Source of the DNA: Amyelois transitella
Lineage: Eukaryota > Arthropoda > Insecta > Lepidoptera > Pyralidae
Length of the DNA: 64,000 bases
Assembly (NCBI RefSeq): GCF_032362555.1
Contig: NC_083519.1
Location: 3,117,501-3,181,500, forward strand
Reading direction: 5' to 3'
How positions within the stretch are numbered: the stretch's first letter is position 1; each line of letters opens with the position of its first letter. Below, piece by piece: positions 1-10,672 of this stretch. The position numbers and the translations under genes are program-made. The notes under the pieces were generated by a model. That model did not search any database, was not told the DNA's origin, and worked only from the letters and a program-made list of their open reading frames with translations.

Positions 1-1705
1 TGAAGCTTATGGGAATCACGAAAAATCGCACTACGGCATACCATCCGCAATCAAACGGTATCGTCGAACGCTGGCACAGAACACTGAAGACCGCACTACG
101 CACCCGGCTATCAAGTTCAAGGTCATGGATCGACGAGTTACCTACAGTACTATTCGGATTACGCGCCACCCTACGCACAGACGCTGAAGTTAGCCCAGCC
201 GAACTCACATATGGCTATAACTTACGTCTACCGGGTGAATTTTTCACTACGTCATCAATACCTACATCAATGGACTACAACTTCGTCGAAAAACTACGAT
301 CTACCATCAAAGAACATAGCCCGCAACAGTCAACAGTACATCACAACAGCAATCCACGCATCTTCATTCATAAAGACCTACAAGATTGCACACACGTATT
401 TGTTCGTGTCGACGCCGTTAAGAAGTCACTTCAATCACCATACGAAGGCCCTTATCGAGTTATCAAGAGACTAACGGACAAGTACTACACAATTCAACTA
501 CCGGATCGCGAGTCAAACATTTCAATCGACCGACTCAAACCTGCCTACCTATTGCAAGACGACGACATCGCAAATTCATCAACAATGTCAACACAAGTTC
601 AAGCTCAAGCTACACTAGGTCAAAGTCAAGCTATCGCTAAGGCACAGGCGCAAGAAAGTACCTCACCACAGAAAATTCCCGCTCCGGTCAATACGAGCAA
701 CATGACGCCACAACAAATGGATAAGAAAACTCGTGTCGGCCGTGCCGTCAGGTTGCCGGTACGTTTCACTTGAGGGGGAGTACTGTGGCTACCAGCATAC
801 TTACCATCAAGTACCAACATACTTACCAACAAGCTTACCTTACCGAATAACAAGAACAACAGTTACCTTCACAATACCCAAACCTTACCAGGATATAATA
901 GATATAATACATATATATATAAGAGATGAATAAAACAAATCAAGCACTTTAATATCATGCCGACTTCGTTGCCCAGAAACCAGAAGAAGCTAGTTCTGAA
1001 AAGAACTGTTTTGTGAGTGCGTGCACATGGACATGCCACACATCGTGCATCAGCAGTTCTTCCAGGCAGCATCAGCATCTTCACACGCCAATTGTTCACA
1101 CTGCATTATTGTCCATCGGATCTCCGTCCGAAACAACACAACTCAAGAGTTCGACGCGCACACTGCACTTCGCGAGAGCATCACGAGCGCGACCTCACGC
1201 CGCAAGTTCAAATTAACACTGAGGCGGGGAGCAAGCAGCAAGACGGTTTTATACGCAAGCAAGTTTCGCCCAACAAACATCGCGTGCACACCGCACGTGG
1301 CGCCCTCGGCGCGCCTGCGGCCGCACCGGGCGTCACAGAAACTCAAGCTCGACACGTGTAGCGGAAACGAGACGGAGCTATCCAGACTCAAGAGACAGCA
1401 ATGCAAAATTCTCAGAAATCTATGCAAATCAATTTTATTATCCTCAAAAACTTTTCGATAGATTTCTACTTGTAAATACAATCACACTATTGGCTATAAT
1501 TCGATATTTCTGATTTGTTAAAAATAATCTCTCTTCTTCATTGGTAATAATTCCGTATTTATGATTCGTCCTTGCATTTTCCTTTGTAAATAGTTTTATA
1601 TAAATATGTCCAACTTTTGTAAATAAACCATTCCATTCTCACCTTCTGAAACGGAGTATTATTCTGAACTACAAACCCTGGAGAATCTCTCTCTCTCTCC
1701 AAACA
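1..1705 (+). mobile_element. Ty3/Gypsy LTR retrotransposon, right-hand end
   Basis: Fossil or recent retroelement, cut by the left window edge. The visible parts are the end of the integrase region of pol (9-773), a purine-rich tract (about 771-781), and one complete LTR (784-1705, about 922 bp, starting TG and ending CA). The integrase part shows the Ty3/Gypsy pattern AYHPQSNGIVERWHRTLK, the SPAELTYG and LRLPGEFF blocks and a GPY/F-type C-terminal domain. The visible part looks uninterrupted, so the insertion may be young. Its right edge lies three bases into intron 2 of an RBM22 copy. The left LTR and most of the element are outside the window. Confidence 0.88.
784..1705 (+). repeat. 3' LTR of the Ty3/Gypsy element
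   Basis: Begins TGTGGCTACC directly after the purine-rich tract GAGGGGGAGTAC and ends CCAAACA just before the first RBM22-unit base at 1706. It contains a TATA-like AT-rich run at about 905-922 and AATAAA-like motifs. The 5' end is well supported by the tract. The 3' end is placed where identity with the tandem unit begins; the last two or three bases are ambiguous because the unit also has ACA there. Confidence 0.75.
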
Positions 1706-1708
1706 TAC

Positions 1709-1916
1709 CATTCGTACGTATGGGTTATCGCCCAAACACGTCTGACATAATATCGGGAAGTCCTGCAAAGACAAATAATGATTAGTTAGTTTTATGGTAT
1801 TTCAAATACATGAATAGGTACATATATAAAAATGTTACTTCTGAATCTTTATGATTACTTACAGAATCTTCCCAATTTTGTCGATTGTAGGTGTTCGTAG
1901 TCTTCGAAACTGCCAT
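1709..1916 (-). CDS. RBM22: RBM22 copy 0, exons 1 and 2 only
   Basis: Exon 1 is at 1863-1916 ([18 protein letters not shown]) and exon 2 at 1709-1762 ([18 protein letters not shown]), identical to the other copies. Intron 2 keeps only its first three bases (GTA, 1708-1706) before the LTR of the retrotransposon. The LTR end happens to supply TGT, so the donor still reads GTATGT. The remaining five exons would lie left of the retroelement, outside the window. The copy is therefore either truncated or an intact gene with a large insertion in intron 2; the window cannot decide. Confidence 0.9.
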
Positions 1917-2106
1917 CTCAGATAATATAACACCAATATCAGCACCACAGTTAAAGGTGAAAAATATTAAATGATCAACAAATAAACAATGTAGGCACCA
2001 CGTAAGTACGACGACTGACTGAAGCCGAATGACTGACGTGGATCGTGGACAGTGGACTGACTGACGTGACTCAAACGCAGTGAAGTGAACGATTGAACGT
2101 TACAAC

Positions 2107-2689
2107 ATCGATATTTCAACACGTGAAACATCGATTAGTCGACGACACTCGATATTTATCGATTTCCGACGATCATCGATGTAATATGAATATATTATAC
2201 ATATAAATTCATATAAATTCTAGTATTCAATGACCAATGTGTTGAAAGAATCAAAGAGTCAGCATGTTCGAAAAGTGCAAAGAGTTTTATAAATCAGCAG
2301 TAGATTGTTTGGTAACATTATCTTATTTTACTTTAAGTAAATACCTACATGTATAAATGTATAAATATTAATATACATCGTAACATCGATGATACGGGCA
2401 CATACAGTTTTTTTTGTCCCGGACACCTAATCTAAATCGTAATGTCGATTGACAAAAAAAAAATGAAGTACCTAGTTAGATTTTTTTATGTGTTCCCCCC
2501 GAAAAAAAATTCAATGATTTAAATGAATGAATGATAAACAATTTTTATGGTTGTTTTATTGATTGCTTACGCCGCAGAACACCTTGGATGACGTTCGCAA
2601 TAACATCAAATCAAATGTCGCATGACATCGATATTATGACTTCGATAATCATCGCGTGTCGATGTTTGGCTATCGATGCCATCATCGAT
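2107..2689. promoter_or_regulatory. Cluster of eight ATCGAT sites upstream of RBM22 (repeated in every unit)
   Basis: ATCGAT occurs at 2107, 2130, 2158, 2175, 2395, 2627, 2672 and 2684, eight times in 583 bp, where chance would give well under one. The flanks make TATCGAT and ATCGATA forms, which resemble the Drosophila DREF site (TATCGATA) and the BEAF-32 core (CGATA), both typical of housekeeping promoters and domain boundaries. The same cluster recurs in each unit about 4.38 kb on, and in copy 10, where one site has changed. Function is inferred from motif likeness only. Confidence 0.5.
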
Positions 2690-2844
2690 GTTTTTGCAAC
2701 ACCGATCACCCCTACGTGCACAGACAATGATAATAATAATATTGTAATGTCAGGGAACGCGGTGTTGCCAACTGCTGCTCTGCATTGCCGTACCACCCAC
2801 ACACATTTGTCAGGTAGAAACTCTGATTGCTGACTCCGTAGGTA

Positions 2845-3013
2845 TCTTTTTTCCGTGGAGATCGTAGAAGGCGACCAAGGGGGACGGTTAATAAACTTGA
2901 GGTTCTTCTTGTAGGCGATGATGGGCTAGCGACCTGTCACTATTTCAATCTCAAGACTGTACCTACGCTCTGTCTACTCCGCAAGGGATAAAGACGTGAT
3001 TATATGTATGTAA
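2845..3013 (+). repeat. Worn SINE-like repeat in the unit spacer
   Basis: Matches in order the blocks seen at 49199-49455 and 61858-62124: GTCGTAAAAGGCGACTAAGG, GGCGATGGGCTAGCAACCTG, CACTATTTGAATCTCAA, CTGTCTACCCGCAAGGGAT and GACGTGATTATATGTATG. It is more diverged than those copies and internally shortened. It is present at the same offset in all ten units, so it predates the amplification. Confidence 0.65.
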
Positions 3014-4028
3014 CTAGGTACGCGCACGTTTTATTATTATTATCGTGTGTGGTTCCCGGCACACCACCAGGCAGTTCAGTCTTCTCGAGACTGTCGATAT
3101 TTTAAATCATATCCACATGTTAATTATGTAGGTACTTACATATGTATATGCAAAGGTGTAATGAGTCATTACTACACACTTCTATGATCTCTCTACTTGT
3201 CCAAGTACCTACGGTATAGTCGCCGGGCGGGGGCACTACTTTCTCGATTGACGATTGTTACCTAATATCGTACTGATCAGGTGACCAACGTGTGAACGCT
3301 GTTTGCGTAACGCGCCGAGATGACTTAGATGTGTGCTCAAAAAAACGACAACGTTTCGAGAAATGGCCCCCTACACATCGGTGGCCCAACGTGTACAGGG
3401 CCCTTTAGACACATTTCATAAAATGTTGATAGATTGTCGGATTTAAATTACCCCAAAAAATTTCTAGAAGTAGATAAATACTTACCTATATATAACAGTT
3501 GGTTACACACGTTACAATAAAATGTATGTAAATTTTATATATCATATTCCTATTTATTACGTGTCGAATGGACGGAATACTGAGTGTGACCAGCGACACT
3601 ACCCCATAGGATCAGAAGAATCCAAACTTACAATTGACATTTACAATTTGCTTCTCGTGCAAGAAGCAGGCCGCCAATCATATACAAACTATTTTTTAAG
3701 TGGTACGTACCTACGTACGTACACCAAGTATGAATCGTACGTAAAGAACTAAGACGAGTGGAGATTTAAAAGGAACAAAACAATTTAAACGTTAAACTTG
3801 TATATTATTCACATACGATACTAATGTATCATTACAAAATATACCTTATTAATTCTATTTTCCTATTTATACACACGCATGCTAAGTGTTTAACATTTCT
3901 TACAGTCTGGTCCTATTTGGACCTGTGCCTAATCCTACTTGATTATTATCGTACAACTTCTTATTTGCAAACAGCTTTTATCTACAATCAACAATTCTTA
4001 AACATGATCGCAAAGTTTACAATTACAA

Positions 4029-6295
4029 TTAACACTGTGTTCGAAGCGCGTTCGCGTGTGCGTGGGCACCAAGCCGGCTGGGGTCCTGGCTGGGGTAGTG
4101 GTGCCCCGCCGGCGCCGGGGGCGGTGCGCCGGGTCCCATCGGCGGTCCGACCCACGCCGGCCAACCCGGGCCTCCATAATGGTGAAGGTTGAAAAAGTCG
4201 TTCGTACGATTTGGAGGTGGCTGCATCTGTAATATAACAAAATTATTAATTTTCTTTATCATGTAAAATGACTGCTGGCGGGCGATGGTCCATACACATG
4301 TATTGCATAGTTGCAAGTAGAAATGTTACATCACAAGTGAAGGTACACAGCAAACGGCCAAAAAAATTTTGCTTATATTACTTAGTTGGTACGTACGAAT
4401 TGTACTCCCAATTCAGAAATTCCAAAACGTATGGAAGTAATACATACCTGAGGTGGGAATGAATGCAAGAATGCTGGCGGTGGAGGCAATGTGCCAGGAA
4501 GCCCAGGCACTGGCTCCAACCTGGGAGCCATATCATTATGCTCATTTGCACCTTGTCGACCTGTAAATTAAAATATTGTTGTCAGTTTCGAAATCATACT
4601 AGTGTTAACAATGATAGATGCAAAAATTATTTCATGTTCCTTAATGAGTAAGGCATCACGCATTCCATCCAGTCCACTCAAGATGTTATCCCTCACAGTA
4701 AGAGAAGAGAGAGAAAAAGAGTCCCTTTTGTTACAAATAAATAATGAAACGTTGTGTTTTACCTTGCGATTTTCCCCACTTGATGGTAAGCCTCTTCTCT
4801 CCGATCACGAGCCTGTTGAACGTCTTCTCTGCTGCATGTTCCGCTGCACTCCTCGTTGTGTATTGAACGAAGGCACATTGAGCTCGAGACACCAGAGTTA
4901 CGGATCTAGAAAAAAACAACAAATTCTGATTGAACATCATGTGATCTCTGTTTTGGTATTAATGAGCTTAATGAAGAAACTTATTAAAGGGGGAGCGCAC
5001 CCAAGATCAGGCCGATACCATCAATTTGTGACAGCTACTGTACTGAGTGGAGTCTGCCTGTGTCAAATTTAATCCTATATCCACAAGAAACCATGATATA
5101 AACGTACAATTAACATGTTTGCCATTATCATAATTTGAAAAGAAGCATTTACCTGATTTCTCCATATTGATAGAAATGGCCCCTCAGTTCCTCTTCGTTG
5201 ATGTTGTCCGGAAGGTTGCCCACATACAGTGTTGTGACCGTGTTGTCTTCAGGTGGAAGTAGTGCCGGCATGGCAGCCGCTCGACGCATCAACTTCTCGG
5301 CTACAGGGTCATTTACGCCATAATATCTGTTTTTGAAAAAAGATTTAAATTAGTGACTCGTACACAAAAAACAACTGATAAACAAGGTATTCCTTTGTAA
5401 AGAGTAATCTTAAAAATAAGCACAAATAGATGGTTATACTTGCCTGTCCTTGATGTTCTGGTCGGCCAATGGGTCATCAGGGTCAGTGGGCTTCTCGTGG
5501 CGATATGGACATTCTTCTCCACGACGACATTCTCCTTTCACCCAGAAAGAGCAAACATGTGGTCTATTTCTCTTATAATATGGAGCTGTACGAGCCAAAC
5601 GTGACAACAGATCCGAAGCACCCTTCGATTTCAATGCAGAGTTGCTTGGCTGACTTGCGTCACACTTTGACATCTGACTGTCCAGATTCTGTATGTAATA
5701 CTCCTTATTGACTTCGTTTCGTGGTAGATCATCTTGAATTTTGAGAGCAGCGTCTCTAACTTGAATCGGAAGCCCATATTCAAGGTCCAAAAGGCATGTT
5801 TGGCACACATTCTTCAATTTGGAACAGGTCTGGCAGATTTCCGTTTTCTTGAAGCGCATGCGGGATCCAGGGCACCAACGGAATACAGTGAAAGGACGTA
5901 CACATATTTTACACTCCTTTCCATGTTTTTCCTTGGTCTGAAACGAAAAAGAAGGTGTTAATGCATGTTATATTATTTTATCACTATAAGTATAATGTGA
6001 CAAAAATATGTGTATCAGGTATGTACATATATACCTACATATAAGTAGGTATTAAATTAAATAAACAGAAATAAAATGATTACATACCATTCGTACGTAT
6101 GGGTTATCGCCCAAACACGTCTGACATAATATCGGGAAGTCCTGCAAAGACAAATAATGATTAGTTAGTTTTATGGTATTTCAAATACATGAATAGGTAC
6201 ATATATAAAAATGTTACTTCTGAATCTTTATGATTACTTACAGAATCTTCCCAATTTTGTCGATTGTAGGTGTTCGTAGTCTTCGAAACTGCCAT
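4029..6295 (-). CDS. RBM22: RBM22 copy 1, pre-mRNA-splicing factor
   Basis: Spliceosome protein of the Prp19-related group (yeast Cwc2) that contacts U6 snRNA and the intron in the catalytic core; nuclear. Exons in transcript order: 6242-6295, 6088-6141, 5444-5937, 5153-5326, 4763-4905, 4448-4560, 4029-4226. Together they give 1230 nt, 409 aa, against about 420 in human RBM22. Visible parts: the cysteine-rich N-terminal region; a CCCH zinc finger with C165, C173, C179 and H183; an RRM with RNP2 LYVGNL (234-239) and RNP1 RAQCAFVQY (266-274); and a Pro/Gly-rich tail with the conserved [13 protein letters not shown] block. Start chosen because [18 protein letters not shown] matches the family N-terminus. 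Intron 3 (5443-5327) uses a GC donor (AG|GCAAGT); the other introns are GT-AG. Introns are 100-247 nt. Confidence 0.96.
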
Positions 6296-8406
6296 CTCAG
6301 ATAATATAACACCAATATCAGCACCACAGTTAAAGGTGAAAAATATTAAATGATCAACAAATAAACAATGTAGGCACCACGTAAGTACGACGACTGACTG
6401 AAGCCGAATGACTGACGTGGATCGTGGACAGTGGACTGACTGACGTGACTCAAACGCAGTGAAGTGAACGATTGAACGTTACAACATCGATATTTCAACA
6501 CGTGAAACATCGATTAGTCGACGACACTCGATATTTATCGATTTCCGACGATCATCGATGTAATATGAATATATTATACATATAAATTCATATAAATTCT
6601 AGTATTCAATGACCAATGTGTTGAAAGAATCAAAGAGTCAGCATGTTCGAAAAGTGCAAAGAGTTTTATAAATCAGCAGTAGATTGTTTGGTAACATTAT
6701 CTTATTTTACTTTAAGTAAATACCTACATGTATAAATGTATAAATATTAATATACATCGTAACATCGATGATACGGGCACATACAGTTTTTTTTGTCCCG
6801 GACACCTAATCTAAATCGTAATGTCGATTGACAAAAAAAAAATGAAGTACCTAGTTAGATTTTTTTATGTGTTCCCCCCGAAAAAAAATTCAATGATTTA
6901 AATGAATGAATGATAAACAATTTTTATGGTTGTTTTATTGATTGCTTACGCCGCAGAACACCTTGGATGACGTTCGCAATAACATCAAATCAAATGTCGC
7001 ATGACATCGATATTATGACTTCGATAATCATCGCGTGTCGATGTTTGGCTATCGATGCCATCATCGATGTTTTTGCAACACCGATCACCCCTACGTGCAC
7101 AGACAATGATAATAATAATATTGTAATGTCAGGGAACGCGGTGTTGCCAACTGCTGCTCTGCATTGCCGTACCACCCACACACATTTGTCAGGTAGAAAC
7201 TCTGATTGCTGACTCCGTAGGTATCTTTTTTCCGTGGAGATCGTAGAAGGCGACCAAGGGGGACGGTTAATAAACTTGAGGTTCTTCTTGTAGGCGATGA
7301 TGGGCTAGCGACCTGTCACTATTTCAATCTCAAGACTGTACCTACGCTCTGTCTACTCCGCAAGGGATAAAGACGTGATTATATGTATGTAACTAGGTAC
7401 GCGCACGTTTTATTATTATTATCGTGTGTGGTTCCCGGCACACCACCAGGCAGTTCAGTCTTCTCGAGACTGTCGATATTTTAAATCATATCCACATGTT
7501 AATTATGTAGGTACTTACATATGTATATGCAAAGGTGTAATGAGTCATTACTACACACTTCTATGATCTCTCTACTTGTCCAAGTACCTACGGTATAGTC
7601 GCCGGGCGGGGGCACTACTTTCTCGATTGACGATTGTTACCTAATATCGTACTGATCAGGTGACCAACGTGTGAACGCTGTTTGCGTAACGCGCCGAGAT
7701 GACTCAGATGTGTGCTCAAAAAAACGACAACGTTTCGAGAAATGGCCCCCTACACATCGGTGGCCCAACGTGTACAGGGCCCTTTAGACACATTTCATAA
7801 AATGTTGATAGATTGTCGGATTTAAATTACCCCAAAAAATTTCTAGAAGTAGATAAATACTTACCTATATATAACAGTTGGTTACACACGTTACAATAAA
7901 ATGTATGTAAATTTTATATATCATATTCCTATTTATTACGTGTCGAATGGACGGAATACTGAGTGTGACCAGCGACACTACCCCATAGGATCAGAAGAAT
8001 CCAAACTTACAATTGACATTTACAATTTGCTTCTCGTGCAAGAAGCAGGCCGCCAATCATATACAAACTATTTTTAAGTGGTACGTACCTACGTACGTAC
8101 ACCAAGTATGAATCGTACGTAAAGAACTAAGACGAGTGGAGATTTAAAAGGAACAAAACAATTTAAACGTTAAACTTGTATATTATTCACATACGATACT
8201 AATGTATCATTACAAAATATACCTTATTAATTCTATTTTCCTATTTATACACACGCATGCTAAGTGTTTAACATTTCTTACAGTCTGGTCCTATTTGGAC
8301 CTGTGCCTAATCCTACTTGATTATTATCGTACAACTTCTTATTTGCAAACAGCTTTTATCTACAATCAACAATTCTTAAACATGATCGCAAAGTTTACAA
8401 TTACAA
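6296..8406 (-). other. Spacer between RBM22 copies 1 and 2
   Basis: Same layout as the first spacer, with the unit junction at 7140/7141. Variant state: short form at about 6620 (belongs to copy 1), C at the GACTCAG site (about 7705), five-T run near 8070. No gene seen. Confidence 0.8.
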
Positions 8407-10672
8407 TTAACACTGTGTTCGAAGCGCGTTCGCGTGTGCGTGGGCACCAAGCCGGCTGGGGTCCTGGCTGGGGTAGTGGTGCCCCGCCGGCGCCGGGGGC
8501 GGTGCGCCGGGTCCCATCGGCGGTCCGACCCACGCCGGCCAACCCGGGCCTCCATAATGGTGAAGGTTGAAAAAGTCGTTCGTACGATTTGGAGGTGGCT
8601 GCATCTGTAATATAACAAAATTATTAATTTTCTTTATCATGTAAAATGACTGCTGGCGGGCGATGGTCCATACACATGTATTGCATAGTTGCAAGTAGAA
8701 ATGTTACATCACAAGTGAAGGTACACAGCAAACGGCCAAAAAATTTTGCTTATATTACTTAGTTGGTACGTACGAATTGTACTCCCAATTCAGAAATTCC
8801 AAAACGTATGGAAGTAATACATACCTGAGGTGGGAATGAATGCAAGAATGCTGGCGGTGGAGGCAATGTGCCAGGAAGCCCAGGCACTGGCTCCAACCTG
8901 GGAGCCATATCATTATGCTCATTTGCACCTTGTCGACCTGTAAATTAAAATATTGTTGTCAGTTTCGAAATCATACTAGTGTTAACAATGATAGATGCAA
9001 AAATTATTTCATGTTCCTTAATGAGTAAGGCATCACGCATTCCATCCAGTCCACTCAAGATGTTATCCCTCACAGTAAGAGAAGAGAGAGAAAAAGAGTC
9101 CCTTTTGTTACAAATAAATAATGAAACGTTGTGTTTTACCTTGCGATTTTCCCCACTTGATGGTAAGCCTCTTCTCTCCGATCACGAGCCTGTTGAACGT
9201 CTTCTCTGCTGCATGTTCCGCTGCACTCCTCGTTGTGTATTGAACGAAGGCACATTGAGCTCGAGACACCAGAGTTACGGATCTAGAAAAAAACAACAAA
9301 TTCTGATTGAACATCATGTGATCTCTGTTTTGGTATTAATGAGCTTAATGAAGAAACTTATTAAAGGGGGAGCGCACCCAAGATCAGGCCGATACCATCA
9401 ATTTGTGACAGCTACTGTACTGAGTGGAGTCTGCCTGTGTCAAATTTAATCCTATATCCACAAGAAACCATGATATAAACGTACAATTAACATGTTTGCC
9501 ATTATCATAATTTGAAAAGAAGCATTTACCTGATTTCTCCATATTGATAGAAATGGCCCCTCAGTTCCTCTTCGTTGATGTTGTCCGGAAGGTTGCCCAC
9601 ATACAGTGTTGTGACCGTGTTGTCTTCAGGTGGAAGTAGTGCCGGCATGGCAGCCGCTCGACGCATCAACTTCTCGGCTACAGGGTCATTTACGCCATAA
9701 TATCTGTTTTTGAAAAAAGATTTAAATTAGTGACTCGTACACAAAAAACAACTGATAAACAAGGTATTCCTTTGTAAAGAGTAATCTTAAAAATAAGCAC
9801 AAATAGATGGTTATACTTGCCTGTCCTTGATGTTCTGGTCGGCCAATGGGTCATCAGGGTCAGTGGGCTTCTCGTGGCGATATGGACATTCTTCTCCACG
9901 ACGACATTCTCCTTTCACCCAGAAAGAGCAAACATGTGGTCTATTTCTCTTATAATATGGAGCTGTACGAGCCAAACGTGACAACAGATCCGAAGCACCC
10001 TTCGATTTCAATGCAGAGTTGCTTGGCTGACTTGCGTCACACTTTGACATCTGACTGTCCAGATTCTGTATGTAATACTCCTTATTGACTTCGTTTCGTG
10101 GTAGATCATCTTGAATTTTGAGAGCAGCGTCTCTAACTTGAATCGGAAGCCCATATTCAAGGTCCAAAAGGCATGTTTGGCACACATTCTTCAATTTGGA
10201 ACAGGTCTGGCAGATTTCCGTTTTCTTGAAGCGCATGCGGGATCCAGGGCACCAACGGAATACAGTGAAAGGACGTACACATATTTTACACTCCTTTCCA
10301 TGTTTTTCCTTGGTCTGAAACGAAAAAGAAGGTGTTAATGCATGTTATATTATTTTATCACTATAAGTATAATGTGACAAAAATATGTGTATCAGGTATG
10401 TACATATATACCTACATATAAGTAGGTATTAAATTAAATAAACAGAAATAAAATGATTACATACCATTCGTACGTATGGGTTATCGCCCAAACACGTCTG
10501 ACATAATATCGGGAAGTCCTGCAAAGACAAATAATGATTAGTTAGTTTTATGGTATTTCAAATACATGAATAGGTACATATATAAAAATGTTACTTCTGA
10601 ATCTTTATGATTACTTACAGAATCTTCCCAATTTTGTCGATTGTAGGTGTTCGTAGTCTTCGAAACTGCCAT
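8407..10672 (-). CDS. RBM22: RBM22 copy 2
   Basis: Exons in transcript order: 10619-10672, 10465-10518, 9821-10314, 9530-9703, 9140-9282, 8825-8937, 8407-8604. Protein appears identical to copy 1 (409 aa) with the zinc finger, RRM and GC-AG intron 3 all kept. Differs from copy 1 by a one-base shorter A-run in intron 6 (near 8740) and carries the 12-bp longer form of the promoter indel (near 10998). No stop, frameshift or splice-site change seen. Confidence 0.95.

Larger units (their letters stand above)
1917..4028 (-). other. Spacer between RBM22 copies 0 and 1 (promoter plus 3' flank)
   Basis: The right part of unit 0 (1917-2761) is the 5' flank of copy 0. It holds two GACTGACGTG boxes (2031-2040, 2059-2068) and eight ATCGAT sites (2107-2689), with no clear TATA box. 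The unit junction is at 2761/2762. The rest (2762-4028) is the downstream side of copy 1: a worn SINE-like repeat (2845-3013), a second shorter fragment of the same family (about 3042-3095), and a candidate AATAAA poly(A) signal on the minus strand at 3558-3553, the first after the stop codon and giving a 3' UTR of about 475 nt. Variant state: short form at about 2250, T at the GACTTAG site (about 3325), six-T run near 3693. No convincing gene was found. The open frames here are short and several are open on both strands. Confidence 0.8.

Noticed and set aside
2531-2833. A 100-codon plus-strand frame repeated identically in all ten units
   Set aside because: It crosses the unit junction, overlaps another open frame on the other strand and has no recognisable domain. 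Its identity across units follows from the array itself.
3824-4192. A 122-codon plus-strand frame repeated in each unit
   Set aside because: Antisense to RBM22 exon 7 and its 3' UTR; the Gly/Ala/Pro-rich part is the complement of the proline-rich tail.
4602-5072. A 156-codon plus-strand frame repeated in each unit
   Set aside because: Antisense to RBM22 exon 5 and introns 4 and 5; no domain and no splice logic of its own.
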